From: Mnemiopsis leidyi
Lineage: Eukaryota > Ctenophora > Tentaculata > Lobata > Bolinopsidae
Assembly: GCA_000226015.1 (NCBI GenBank)
Contig: JH153500.1
Span: 65,373 to 105,665 of the forward strand
Direction: 5' to 3'
Length of the DNA stretch: 40,293 nt
Both the position numbers and the translations under genes were made by a program. The stretch's first letter is position 1. Each line of letters begins with the position of its first letter. Of the stretch, positions 10,995-22,844 are shown one piece after another. Under the pieces are notes generated by a model. The model ran no database searches. It was not told the DNA's origin and saw only the letters and a list, made by a program, of their open reading frames with translations.

Positions 10995-13279
10995 AGCTGC
11001 GGGGTGGGACTGCTTTGTTTTCAGGAAACAAATTGAGAGAATTTGTCTGAACTGGTTTTAGTGACGTCACAATGCAAATTGGAGAATCTCAGTATCTTGT
11101 CAGATTGGCTGTCATGACAACCGTGGACCGCTGTCAAAATCGCACTCAACTGAACAATAGGTTTAATCGTGATGTCCGGTTAGCTATTACTTTTGTCCCT
11201 TTCAGGGTATTTCGTGGGACTTGAAGACAACAACAATTGGTTCAATTATAGTGCATGACGAAAATTCCCAAGGTGAACAAAGGAAATTGTAGCCATGGCG
11301 ATTTGGGGGCGAGTGCCGATATACGCCGAAAATAAACATTACTTCAATCGTACTTAGCACATGTGATTCTAATGTCCTGCAGATCACATAATGTACCAGA
11401 GTATATGCGAGTCAAACCCTACAAACGGTGTAGAAACTGTTTCAAATGACAGAACCTACAACGTTAGGAACCTCTGAGGATCTATTGAGGTGGTGCCAGA
11501 CGATTTACCGAGTAAATAGCAAGTCGTCGGTCATGAGTAGAGAAGTGGCACTCAGGTGGCTCAGAAAAAGGAAACATTTGGTAAAATACGAGTGACGTTC
11601 GAGCTCGGACTAGACCTTCTTCAAAGTGGCTGTAACAGGGTTGGAGAGATTATTCAGAATAAAACATAGCAAAAATAAGCTAAAGATCTATATAACGCCA
11701 TTTCAGTGCTAAATGAAACCTTAGTTTGATTGAGTTTAAGTGCTAGAGGTGCCAGGTTTCTCTGGTTTGATGTGAAACAACAAAAATTTCGGCATAACAA
11801 ATTAGGGAGGATTTTCTCTGAAAGTAAATCGCAGTGTTTAGAAGATTTGTGATAAATGGATCACTGTAAAAGTTAAGGCTAGACAGAGACAATGAGATCT
11901 GAGAGTGAGCATGTTTTTATCTTCAGATTATCAAAATTCTATTACACGATCAAATGTGAATTGTGAATTTTATGCTAAGTAAATTTTTGGAGGAAGCCAG
12001 ATTTTGAACAAAAGAACATAGTAGTATGCTAATATGTAATAAGCCATTTCAAAACTTGAAGGTCACTTTTGATATTTCATATGAAATCCATGCTAATTAG
12101 ATTGTTTTACTTTTATTTAAAAGTCATGGCTTATTGGAAGGGTGACGGATTTTAGTTGTTAGCAATAAGTTTTTTAAACTCAAATATGTCCGGTGGTCAA
12201 GTTCTTTTTAGTTCAATTACGACTCGACAACCCAATCTACCGCCCAAATACCTTTTTGTTTAATAAGAAAAACTTGCACTTTTCAGAAATCTAGAAATGG
12301 TACTACCAACCCAACCACAGCCACAATTCCTCAAGAAGCTATATATATAATTAATGATGAAGTCAAATGAGACTAATTCTGCAGAGAAGTCCAATAATTA
12401 CAAATCACGGGCACATGTTCATGAAGGTAACGCTGAAATGAATATTACCCACACATATAACTAACAATTAAGGAATATTCAAACAAGGTCCCAGAGGTGC
12501 CAGGTAACAGAGTAATCTCATTAACAAACTATTGTAAAACCATTTAATGTACTTATGGCTGGGAGAGGACATTACTTCAGGTTATTTTGGATGGTGGAAA
12601 TCGAATTTTGAGTCTTCGCCAATCGTTCTTTTTCCTGTAACTGGGTAAACTATCGTGATGCCTTTTATTGGATATTTGAATATTTGGATATTTGAATATT
12701 TTATCAAATTATTTGAATATTTAAAGAGCAAACTTCTCCACAGCAGGAAATTGTAGGTATTAATCTTGAATCTTGCACGTGCAGTTGGATTTAACGTGCA
12801 GAGTTAAAATACGCTGTTCTTGTAATTTTCTACGGATGGACTCGCGATGAATTGATTTTAATTAGGAAATTACCAATGACTGACCTGTAGGCAAAATTAT
12901 TTTAGTCGGGAAAAAATGATTATTTATTTTTAGCAATTGTTGCAGATTATGAAGCAGATGCTTCAAGCCTTGGTGACACAGTTAATATAGATATATAACC
13001 ACGTTCAAACCAGAATTTTCGTGCATTAAGATATAGTTAGTGTTAGTTCAATTCTTCTTCAACTGACTGTTTGCTGATTTACTGCTAAGAAACTTTATAT
13101 AGAAACTTTAATATCCTATTGATCTTATTAACCTATATCTAATGGCAAAAGCCAATAGTAATATGTCATTTAACGAATACCAGAGAGACTGGATTTAGTT
13201 GAAACTTTGATAACAAAGTTAGAATATTTCCTTGTAGTTGTAGACAATATAATTAATATTGTTGTTGCAACGAGTAGGC

Positions 13280-13408
13280 ATTCGTATAGTAGTTTAACTT
13301 TAGCTGACGTTTTAGAACAATTGCTTCGTATAGTAGTTTAACTTCGTATAGTAGTTTAGCTTCGTATAGTAGTTTGACTTTAGATGACGTTTTAGAACAA
13401 CTGCAACT
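13280..13408. repeat. Nested tandem repeat
   Basis: An outer unit ending in GACGTTTTAGAACAA occurs twice. Between and within the copies an inner 18-mer, CTTCGTATAGTAGTTTAA, is repeated about three times. Confidence 0.8.
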
Positions 13409-15388
13409 TGCAGCACTACTTTTATACTTATCATTAAGTACTATTATCACCATGATAATGGAAACTGCAACGATTTCTGAGAGGTCAGCATAATTCCAAA
13501 TTACCACTTGTTACATTCAAAACTTGATACATCTACATATTTTAAAATTATATAAAATATTCTTTTAAATCTAGGCCGTGTGCAAATATATTCACAGGTG
13601 ATCGATTTCCGAATCACAAAAAACAAAACGCCTGGTTTCCGCATGTTTTACTTACAATTTATTTTTACAATATTGACTTTTATCTATAAATTCCCGTGAC
13701 TCAAGAAATCAGTGCTAAAGTATACCTGTCATAAAATAAGTTGCAATTCCAATACCGATGATTTCCCCCGATTTATGTTTTCATTATTCAATCACTTCAG
13801 TAAGCTAAGATATCACAGTTTACACTTACGCTCTAAGTCTCACTTCCAGTCTCCCCTCTGTAAAGCGTACCGCAGTGTAAATCTCCCCCGGCCTCACCAT
13901 GTCATCTACTCGACACACAATGGTCGAATGTGAGATAATAAATTTCAGGGTACTGGTTCTGGTGACATTACGGCACTGCTTCATACTTACACAGCTCAAG
14001 TTGATTGTACACGTCTTATTCTTCATTGCAGGCGTGTTGCTGGTTTGGTGTTTGTTGATTTCTGAGAACTTCAGTTTTTTTCCAGCGGAAAGGAAACTAG
14101 ACCAGTTCCCACGCATTTATTATGCTGTTTGATTATGATTAATTTACGCTTCAGTCTTTAAGGTGAGAAAATGCATCCTAACGCTTTATGAACAAAAATC
14201 CTTTGGATTGGTGGGTCACTAAGCTGTGATTCCCGTAAAGCGGCAATGATGAAAGATAGAGGCTGCCCTCGTATTGGAGTCATAAGATCTTTAGTAAAAA
14301 CAGTCCTGCAATTTCAATTGTTGGAGCGTTATATTGTGCCATTGTAATATTGTTGTCAGCCAATGTTCTGACTTGTGATTGAAATTTGTGTTAACGACTT
14401 TCGCTACTAGTTTATATTTTCTAGTGAAGTAAAATAAATTGATTGCACGAAATTATCAATAATGCACCGATCAAAATTATTAATTAATGGTATTCTTATC
14501 TATGTCATCATGTTAACCTGAATAAAACAGTACCCAGATTAAGAAATGAGCTAACAAAACACTTTCCCGTTCCTAGACACTCAATTTTTCTTATCTTCTC
14601 GACATTCTGCGAGTCAAATTTGTGGCTGACGCGGGGAATTTCCTAAAATTAATCGTAAATTTGTTTGTTTTTCTCTCTGATGTTTTAAATTTGCACTCGA
14701 AGAAGATCTCAAATTTCGGATAATAATCGAAAACGGCGACGAAAATCCACGTCTCGGAAAATGATGGTAATTTCAGGGTTTGTAGACACAGTTACAGCCC
14801 AGTTTCGATCGATCGATATAATTTTCCTCAGTCGGCAGTTCCTCGTTAGAATCAAAGTTTTAGTTTGCAAAACTTGGTGATCGTAAGCTATGATTATCCA
14901 AGTTCGAATTTTACCAACTTAAATCTCGAAAACAACCTTTGACTTTGAGTCATACTTTCAACTTAATTGATCTAAATAATGAATAAAGATCGTGATTTCT
15001 GAGAATTCATTTCTGCGATCGACTAATTTTCACAGTTGCCAATAAATTTCCGGTCGGTATCGTTTAATTCATGAAGAATGTCGTTTAACCCTGGCTCAAA
15101 GTGTCACCCAGCCCTAACAATCTTCCAGTCGCAATAACACTCCAAAACTTAAGTCCCTAAAATTTCAAGATATTGTGCGTCATCGGCACCTTTACGATTT
15201 AATCGTTCCACAACTAAGTGGATGAGTACTTATCAGGATTTTATTCGAACCTTTACGGCATTAAATTAGAGTTTTGAATAAGTGGTGATTTTCTCTGTAA
15301 TTATAAACTGGATTCTCGATCAGCAGCCCATCACAATATACATACGGTTTAGGTCACCTTTTTACTGTTTCTTCCATTTGTTTGGGGC

Positions 15389-15685
15389 TTTATTTATACT
15401 GTTTGCTAATACTTAACGCTTTTATTTCTTCTGTTTGCTAATACTAAACGCTTTTATTTCTACTGTTTGCTAGTACTTAAAGCTTCATTTCTACTGTTTG
15501 CTAATACAATTAAAGCTTTATTTCTACTGTTTGCTAATACTAAAAGCTTTTATTTCTACTGTTTGCTAATACTAAAAGCTTTTATTTTTACTGTTTGCTA
15601 ATACTAAAAACTTTTATTTCAACTGTTTGCTAATACTAAAAGCTTTTATTTCTACTGTTTGCTAATACTAAAAAGCTTTTCATTT
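15389..15685. repeat. Minisatellite upstream of gene B, about 31-bp unit
   Basis: Nine copies of a unit centred on CTACTGTTTGCTAATACTAA followed by AAGCTTTTATTT end about 180 bp before the gene B start codon, so they fall in its presumed promoter or 5' region. Confidence 0.9.
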
Positions 15686-15862
15686 CAAATTTTCATTGAT
15701 ATGCAGTTCACACAATTTCGTGCTATGGCTTGGACGGAGGTGGTAATATGAAGTTGAGCATACGTTCAAATTGAAGATTTCCAGCGTGTTTTCATTCGGC
15801 CAGTCTTTTTTATAATTTTTTCCTAGTCGGAAGATGGGTTACTTAAGCTACAGAAAATTGTC

Positions 15863-18800
15863 ATGACGAACAGAAGCTCAGAAGCGCTACTGCAGTTTAA
15901 TCATTTCTTTCTTATAATCCTTCTCAACCTCGTAATTCAGGTATGGAATGGAACTCGAAAGAGGGTATTGTTTGCAACTTTCATATGGGTACTAGGGTTA
16001 TAAGATATGTACAACATATAACGCAATGTGCTGCAATATTCTAGATGTATTATACCTGTTTTCTTCTTATCAAAAGACTACAAGAATTCAGAATGAGGAA
16101 TACAATTTTCCAGGCTAACAGTGTTGGACAAGTAGAAGCTGTTTTCAAAACTTTGTCAACTACTAATGGGACATTAGCGGATGGTACAACAACTTGTAGA
16201 AATGGACAATGTAGACTGAAGATACAAGTAACTTTTACTCAACCAGTACCAAGCCCTAAAGTGTAAGTTCTCTAGACTGACGCGTCCTTTATATTTGATT
16301 CTTTATGATCACAAGTTCCAACGGAACGAAATTAGTAGTACCCGAGTGAAAAATTAACCCATGCTGCACCCTGCAGATACAAAACAAAATATATAGAACT
16401 TGAAGACTCTCTAGATTTACCTCAAACTTCAGGTACAAAACAAAGTATATAGACCTTGAAGACTCTCTAGAATTACCTCAAACTTCAGGTACAAAACAAA
16501 ATACATTGACCTTGAAGACTCTCTAGAATTACCTCAAACTGGAAAAGGAGCTCTTAACGATGGGGCAGGAACCGAGTTTGATAACCCAATAAACGTAACT
16601 GCACCAGCCAAGGTAATGAATTTAACTGTTTGCTGGCAACTTAAAATTTTGCCAAGTTATTTTACTTTTGCTCAGTACTTTAAACGTTTAATGGCATCGT
16701 AGGACAGTGAAAAGGTTAGAAGTTTCCTATTGAATATGCCTAAAGTTTCCTGAAAAATCAAACTTCAGGGAAAACTAAAGCAGTTCAGCGTCAGAATAGA
16801 AATACATGATTATTCCAACTATCGTAAACAAGAGATGGCAACACTGGAGCTCACGGAAAATGTCACCACAGGATTTTTATACAACCGAACTTTAACTCAG
16901 CATTCAGTGTCTCTCACGTTAAGTTATAAGGTAGAAAGAAAGTAGACATGTTGTTTATTACTTCATATGATATAAGTATTACAGCATTTTGGTAATTATG
17001 TCCTAAATGTTGTCCCCTTTAATAGCACATTCTAGCCCAAATTGAAATATGTGAGAAGGAAAACCCTTCCACTTCTTTTGTGACAGATGCCGACTAAATA
17101 GGTAATCAACCTGCTACTCTGCTAAGTGATCTGGGAGGAGAACTTCTACTACGACTTTAGTTAACAATAGTTACCGATAGTAATCAGTATAGTAACCAAA
17201 AGTAAAACCAATAGTAACCAATAGTAACCAATACCTGGTAGGTGATCTGTGAAGAGAACTACTATTACGACTGTAGTGTGTTCTGTGTACAAAAGGATGA
17301 CAGTCAGATGGGACACTACACATGTGATCCAGTGACAGGGGGTAAGGTGTGTATGGAAGGTTGGACTGGAGACGACTGTCTTACTAGTAAGTAGAATAAT
17401 ATTTTTCTGGCAGCCCATAATACATTGTCCAATGCTCTTCCCAATAACCAAGAAAGAGAACAAATTATTGAAATAATTACTAGGCTGGATTTTTCACAAT
17501 GGAAACGGTTTTATCAATTCTTTGAAGTTGATACTAATTTGAAAATAAAAATTTTTGGTTATTTGGTTATCATACAACCAGGAATCTGCTCCTCGGACAC
17601 TGACGTCACTGGAGGGAGAATAGTTAGCCCTCCGCAAACAATCTACAGGGAGAACGACACAATTGAGATAGAGTGTTTCGAAGATTATCAGCTGAATCCT
17701 CACCTAAAGAGCAACGTTCTTGTTTGTGAGGCGAGCGGTCAATGGAGCTTCAACAACTTCACCAAGATTTGTACTAGGAGTGAGTAGTTTTTATTGAATT
17801 ATTAGATAACTGTAAAGGCGTGAAGTTGTTCTAATTGATAGTGTTTGACTGTCGGCAAATTTAATATTGAAATTTAAATTGTTATCAAAAATCGGAATAA
17901 TGAAAATCAGTAAAAACATCATAAAATAAAACATCGACGTAATCTTCAAGTTAAAAATCACACCACAAAATATCAGCGATAAATATTATGACGTTATTCC
18001 AAACCAAGACTCGCACTCGCACTCGAATATCATTCGTTTTAAACGACCATCAGATGACTTGCTCACTCTACATCGATAAGTTTCATTTCAAACCACATGC
18101 ACAGAATGTGAGAGATCAACTTTGGAACTATAGGTCAATTCATCAGCCATCCAATCTTTATATTCTTTAAGGATCCTGATCGTAATAACACCAAAATTCG
18201 ATCTAATAACTTTAAAATCTAGATAAATTCTATCCCAATTCCCACATAGAATAGCGTCATATCGTCATATCACCCGCTCACTGTATATAAAAAACTGGAA
18301 GCTCATGCTGACTTGATACCAAGTCGGCACGTGCCGTTATCATGCTTCAGCTCAGGTACCAAGATATCCGATGTATCCAATTTCGGAATGACAAGTCCAA
18401 CCTTAACTTTCCTATAATACGTATCACAAGTATACTTAATTTGGCCAAATTATCAGATTAGTGTTGATATAGGCGTGACAAGAGGTCTCAGTAGGACTTC
18501 ACTCTGAAATGTTCCTAAGAAATCGGACATGTAAATTTGTCGTCGTTGTTGTTAAATCATATTGATTTATAGAAAATAATATACTTTTGATTGGGTACAA
18601 CCCATCTTTGAAAAATAGACGTTATAAGGCTTTTAGCTATACTGCAGGTAGATTCGTAGAACCTTATTTAACCAAAATTTAAATTCTTAACTGCGCTATC
18701 AGCAAAATCCAACCACACCGTTTTCCATGAATTTAATTTAAGATTCTCAGAAAACCGAAATTTGGCCGTAAACCTATTCTAACCATTTTTAGGATCAAAG

Positions 18801-20385
18801 TTAGAATCAATAGACTGCCATTTTGTTCAAATACACATTCATTCAAAGTTTAAAGAATAATATTCGCCATTCAGACTTCAGTCTCAATTTTTATCGTGCT
18901 TTTGAACTTTTACCACAATCTATCTCGCCAAACTGGCGTCTACATTTCCACCGCACAAATTAGACTAAATCGATAAATATAAATTCGGAGCATAAAGTTT
19001 CTGTGTCTGTTAGAAATAAAATGCTATACCAATACCAACAATCAAGAGCATCTTATTTTCTTCAAAAAATCATTCTTATCTTCAAAAATTATCATCTTAG
19101 CTAAATCATTTGCCCCTTTATCGAACCCCAATCAAATCAGGTGGATGTGGGGGCTGCAGTCGTCTGAGGGAGCCCAAACACGGAAAGTTGACATACACAT
19201 CACTGAACTACTGCCAGAACGCCATGTTGAACTCCACTGTGTCTGTCACGTGTTTTCCACACTACATTCCGTTTATCAGGTATAGGTTTTACAGAGCTCT
19301 TACCCAACATATTACATAAGGTTTATAGATATTTATCAGCGCCAAAGAAAGGTTCATAAATATTTGACTTTATCAACGACCTGCGCCATGAAAAATCCCA
19401 GCCTTTTTTACTTAATTTCTTACAAAAGTAAGAGTATATTCCACAATTCTATAAGTTTATCATTATTATGAATATATATGAATATATGTAATTCCTCATG
19501 TGTTACTTTATAATCAATCTGTCTGCAGGTACTCTGGACTAAAATGTGGTGAGAAGAAAATGTGGGTAAACTCAACTGGAGACGTAGTTGTAGAGAAGGA
19601 GAAACACTTTATAGACTGCATTGCCTCGGGTAAAGTTATTGATGCAGTTTTCGTGACCATCTTTCGGGGCATCTTTGCCATGGGCAATTCCGGGTAGCTT
19701 TATTTAAGGGTGCCAGTCACTGAATAACCTGCCGCAATAAAATTTAAAATTGATTAATCAGCTGACATCCAGTAAGATTGAAAATCGATGTGAACTAAAT
19801 ATATTTACATAAAAGATGTTGACAGTGACACTTGATCTATCTTATTATCTTAAACTTGATTTAGGTAGGTAGCTCAGTAGGTAGAGCAATTGGACGTCAA
19901 CCAAGAGGTCGTGGGTTCAAGCCATCTGTCGCCAGTTTTTTCGAGTTAACTATCACTGATATATATCATACAAGAACGGGCAGGTAGATTGCAAGATGTT
20001 AACTCAAAGCTCAATTCCAGGGGACGCTGACACGAACATCAGTGAGGAAGCCCTAAAGAAGCGACTAGCACAAAGCGCCCTGGTTGTCGGTGGTGGCACT
20101 ATCTTCAGCTTCTTCTTCATCTGCCTCCTCTACTATCTCCTCTACCGCAGACGAGACAAGAAAAACACAAGGAAAGTTTTTCCAAGAAGAAAGAGCTATA
20201 TCCCTGAGGAGGATTCACAAGACAGGAAGAAACTGAAGAGTGTTGGGATAGGAAACTTGTCGACCAGTCAGACTGGAACCAGACAAAGTACAGCAAATTT
20301 GACGGTTTCACCCGGACAGATCTCAGTAGCTACTTTTGATAACCACGGATATGCTGCAGACGACAACTTTGATTACGAGTTTTAG
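15863..20385 (+). CDS. Gene B: Delta-like MNNL-DSL protein with sushi domains and one membrane helix
   Basis: Nine exons join in phase into 486 aa: 15863-15940, 16114-16262, 16489-16612, 16769-16930, 17242-17386, 17582-17779, 19141-19279, 19529-19629, 20021-20385. Residues 1-26 are a signal peptide. Residues 27-171 are an MNNL region; EFDNPI followed by FSVRIEIHDYS matches the Delta pattern F-x-N-P-I...F-x-x-x-I-E. Residues 172-219 are a clear DSL: CEENYYYDCSVFC, GHYTCDP, GWTGDDC. Exon 6 is a sushi domain; exons 7-8 encode a Cys-rich degenerate sushi also present in gene C (FIDCIAS end). The helix is about 386-407 with RRRDKK after it, and the tail ends NFDYEF. EGF repeats, usual after DSL in Delta, are absent. 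Relative to C, two or three sushi exons are missing in the 1.36-kb intron 6. Inferred role: Notch-ligand-like surface protein. Confidence 0.88.
16377..16544 (+). repeat. Triplicated acceptor and exon start, gene B exon 3
   Basis: Three 56-bp units (16377, 16433, 16489) each start after an AG and read TACAAAACAAA then CTTGAAGACTCTCTAGA. Because 56 is not a multiple of three, starting at copy 1 or 2 runs into a stop. Only copy 3 joins exon 2 in phase and matches gene C. Confidence 0.9.
17128..17258 (+). repeat. Decayed copy of the DSL exon start plus AGTAACCAAT minisatellite (gene B)
   Basis: Bases 17128-17165 resemble the beginning of the DSL exon (GTGATCTG then GAGAAC and TACGAC) with mutations and an early stop. 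AGTAACCAAT-type units follow, and then the intact exon at 17242. The same layout is found in gene C. Confidence 0.8.
19863..19935 (+). mobile_element. tRNA-derived element (SINE head) in gene B intron 8
   Basis: The A box (TAGCTCAGTAGG) and B box (GGTTCAAGCC) of a Pol III promoter are intact and correctly spaced, with a good D arm. The acceptor stem does not pair and the T stem has mismatches, and position 33 is not T. This is a tRNA-like repeat, not a working tRNA. Confidence 0.6.
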
Positions 20386-21508
20386 ATTTACAAAAAATAT
20401 AGATTTAGGACGTTTAGATTTAATTTAGTTGCATTGGACACGATCAATTTTTTATATTTTGTCTGTTTATTCTTTAAACAATTTTAAAGATACGATATAG
20501 TTCATGTAGAATCGCATGTTTCATTCGCTGTCTGTCTCAGACTATTACACTTTTATACTTTTAAAGAAGTATTTTTTATCTTATAAAATGCTTTTTATTT
20601 TGAAGTTTATAAAACAAATCAACTTCTTGGGTAGATTTTAGCTTTAGGGGTTGTATACTATACAATGTACGAATGTATAGTTACCTCTGCAAGTGCACTC
20701 TGCAGCGAAGTCTCTCGTTCACCTTGCAGTGGTACTTCGGTTGGACTCCCAGTGTCATGTGTTCCCGCGGTAGTGCCCGGTAACTTTGCCTGGTGGACTT
20801 TGTGTTACAATTTAAAGACTGAAGGGTAGGACAAAAATACCAATTGCTGGCTGTACACAATCTGAAACATGCGTATAGACTATATAGCATCATATAGACT
20901 ATATAGTATATATACTACTATATATACTATATATAGACTATATATCATATAGACTATAAGTATATAGCATCATCAGCAGGGAGACAAAAACCTGAGTATA
21001 GACTATAGCATCAGGAATAATGTAGCAGCATCCGTTGCCTGTTATAGTATTTAAACATAAATTTTGTGTCTGATTGAATTTGATGTTGTAGGTTGATAAC
21101 TTATACTGTCGCGGACTTCATCGTGCGTTTCATGCGCTCATTTCATTTTAAGCCCAGCAACGTGCCGACCTTTGTATTCCAAAGAAATTTTAGACGCGCA
21201 TAATGAAAATTTGGATAAATCTTTTTAGGGTAAGTTTATGCAATTTGACGTCTGTTTTTCTGATCACTTTTATGTCCTTTTTGTGCGATATAGGGTCCTT
21301 TTTGTCAGTTTTTATGTCCAATTTGCCTGTTCTAAATTCGGGTTTGTCCAATTATACTTGTGTCTGTGTCTGTGTGATATTTCTGTATTTCTGCGTAAAG
21401 TTTTCAGGTTTTTAAATTTTCGCCGGTTTGGCGTCCTTTTTACCCGCTTTGTCTATATCCGTTAACCCTTTTTTATTTCAACGGGACACGGGCAAAACGG
21501 AGGCTCTT
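20386..21508. other. Intergenic, gene B to crystallin-toxin gene
   Basis: Contains the 3' end of gene B (no canonical AATAAA seen close by), an AT palindromic repeat and then T-rich sequence. Open frames at 20681-20893 and 21203-21465 have no recognisable domain and low complexity. Confidence 0.5.
20876..20970. repeat. AT-rich palindromic microsatellite
   Basis: Units of the type ATATAGACTATATAG repeat in both orientations and would form hairpins. Confidence 0.8.
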
Positions 21509-21516
21509 TATAAATA
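21509..21516 (+). promoter_or_regulatory. TATA box of the crystallin-aerolysin gene
   Basis: TATAAATA lies 63 bases upstream of the start codon. A transcription start near 21540 and a short leader would follow. Confidence 0.65.
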
Positions 21517-21571
21517 AGTGTCTTAAATCAAACCATTTAAAATAAATGTTTTTCATCTTTCAAAACTCAGA

Positions 21572-22844
21572 ATGTTGTATTCGTTGGTTTTTATAACGGC
21601 AATCGCAAGCTCTGTGGGTTATCTGATCATGTGGGAGCATTCTGACCACTCGGGAGATTCCAAAACACTCTACGGAGGACATAGCGACTTTAGAGCAATG
21701 ATCGGCCGCTGGAACGACGTTGTGTCGAGTGTCCGAGCTTCTGGGGAGTCATGGGAGCTGTATACGCATGTTAACTACGAGGGGGATAGGATGGTGGTTC
21801 CAGACGGACAGTCTCTCAACGTGGATCACAATGACCGATACTCCTCCGCAAGGCCTACTTGTGTGTACTATAGGAACCCGGACACAGAGAAACTAAGAGT
21901 GTACGAGCACAACGACTTACAGGGTGAAATGAGGGAGTTTCTGACAGACTGTAACAATGTGGGGGATTATTGGAACGACAAGATTAGTTCTGTTTACGCT
22001 GTGAAGGGGGACTGGGAGATTTATCAGCATTTCGATTTTGAAGGAAAAAGAGAAATGATCTGGGAGGGTCAAAGCAATAATCTAAGGCATAACGATCATG
22101 CCTCTTCGATGAGACCACTCTGTTCAACTTACAAAATGACCTGCAAGCTTTCGAAGATAAAAGTTATCGACGACGGACAAGTGAAACCAACTTTTGCAGG
22201 AACTGAGATTATAGGCTCCCAGGTCGGTGGCTCTTGTTCCGGACCCTCTCCTCAAACTCTCACCCTCTCCAGCGGAGATTCCGTGAAGGAAAGCACAACG
22301 ATTGAGCTTCCTTGGACAGAGTACAGACGAGATCAACTGGAGTGCGACAACATTGGTAACAGTGGAGGCATCAGCTAAATTCCTTGGATCTCGTACAAGA
22401 TTCACAGCTGGAGTGACTCTGGGATACGGAGGTGTACGCTCCATCACATCCACCAACTTTAAGAGTTTTAACAACGGAAACGAAGAAGTGAGCATCGCAT
22501 ATAACACCCCAGGAGCAGCCTTGGTCTATGGAACAGTGGATCGCTTCACAATAACAAACACCTACGTTCCGGTGGATATGGGGCTGGATTGCCCGGACAG
22601 AACAACCCGCTTTAGAAGAACCACAGTCAAGATAAACACAGTGACATACCCTACTTTCCAGTTCTGGCCTTTATATGGGCAGTTCGGCAAGAAGGCATGT
22701 GACAAAGACGGCTCTTTACCTCTGTGTGTAACCAGAGTGAGACGGAAATACATGAAGGATACCAAGGAGGTTATTAAGAAAGCTTTTGATGCCTGCTTTG
22801 ATAGCGGAAAAGGAAAAGTTGTCAATCTTGCAAATTTGGAGTAA
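21572..22844 (+). CDS. Secreted beta-gamma-crystallin plus aerolysin/ETX-MTX2-type protein, frame broken
   Basis: No intron is needed for most of the gene. The first frame (21572-22378, 268 aa) opens with a signal peptide of about 16 residues. Two crystallin domains follow: about 18-100 and 105-187. They contain four copies of the calcium-site pattern N-D-x-x-S-S (NDVVSS, NDRYSS, NDKISS, NDHASS). After them the beta-rich start of an aerolysin-type region appears. The second frame (from within 22302 to 22844) carries the rest, with the Ser/Thr-Val alternating strands typical of the membrane-inserting hairpin and a Cys-containing C-terminus. The two frames overlap by 77 bp, and the change falls near 22.31-22.33 kb. 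Crystallin-aerolysin fusions are known as secreted pore-forming complexes in amphibian skin. The break may be a real null mutation or a sequence error. Codon use looks intact on both sides, so any inactivation is recent. Confidence 0.75.

Larger units (their letters stand above)
10995..15862. other. About 4.9 kb without a convincing gene
   Basis: AT-rich intergenic DNA between the multi-pass gene and gene B. It holds local repeats near 12668-12725 (TTTGAATATTTGGATATTTG type), 13280-13408 and 15389-15685. One possible minus-strand exon is seen at 13830-13900 and is reported as a finding. Other open frames are short and lack splice support. Confidence 0.5.

Noticed and set aside
16045-16113. 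Exon 2 of gene B starting at 16045 instead of 16114
   Set aside because: The longer form inserts 23 residues between signal peptide and MNNL. Gene C has the matching internal acceptor (24941), and A and D have the signal peptide directly before the domain.
19863-19935. A functional tRNA-Asp (GTC) gene
   Set aside because: Pol III boxes are fine, but the acceptor stem does not pair, the T stem has mismatches and position 33 is C.
21203-21465. Two overlapping hydrophobic open frames
   Set aside because: T-rich low-complexity sequence read in two frames; no homology seen, and it precedes the TATA box of the next gene.
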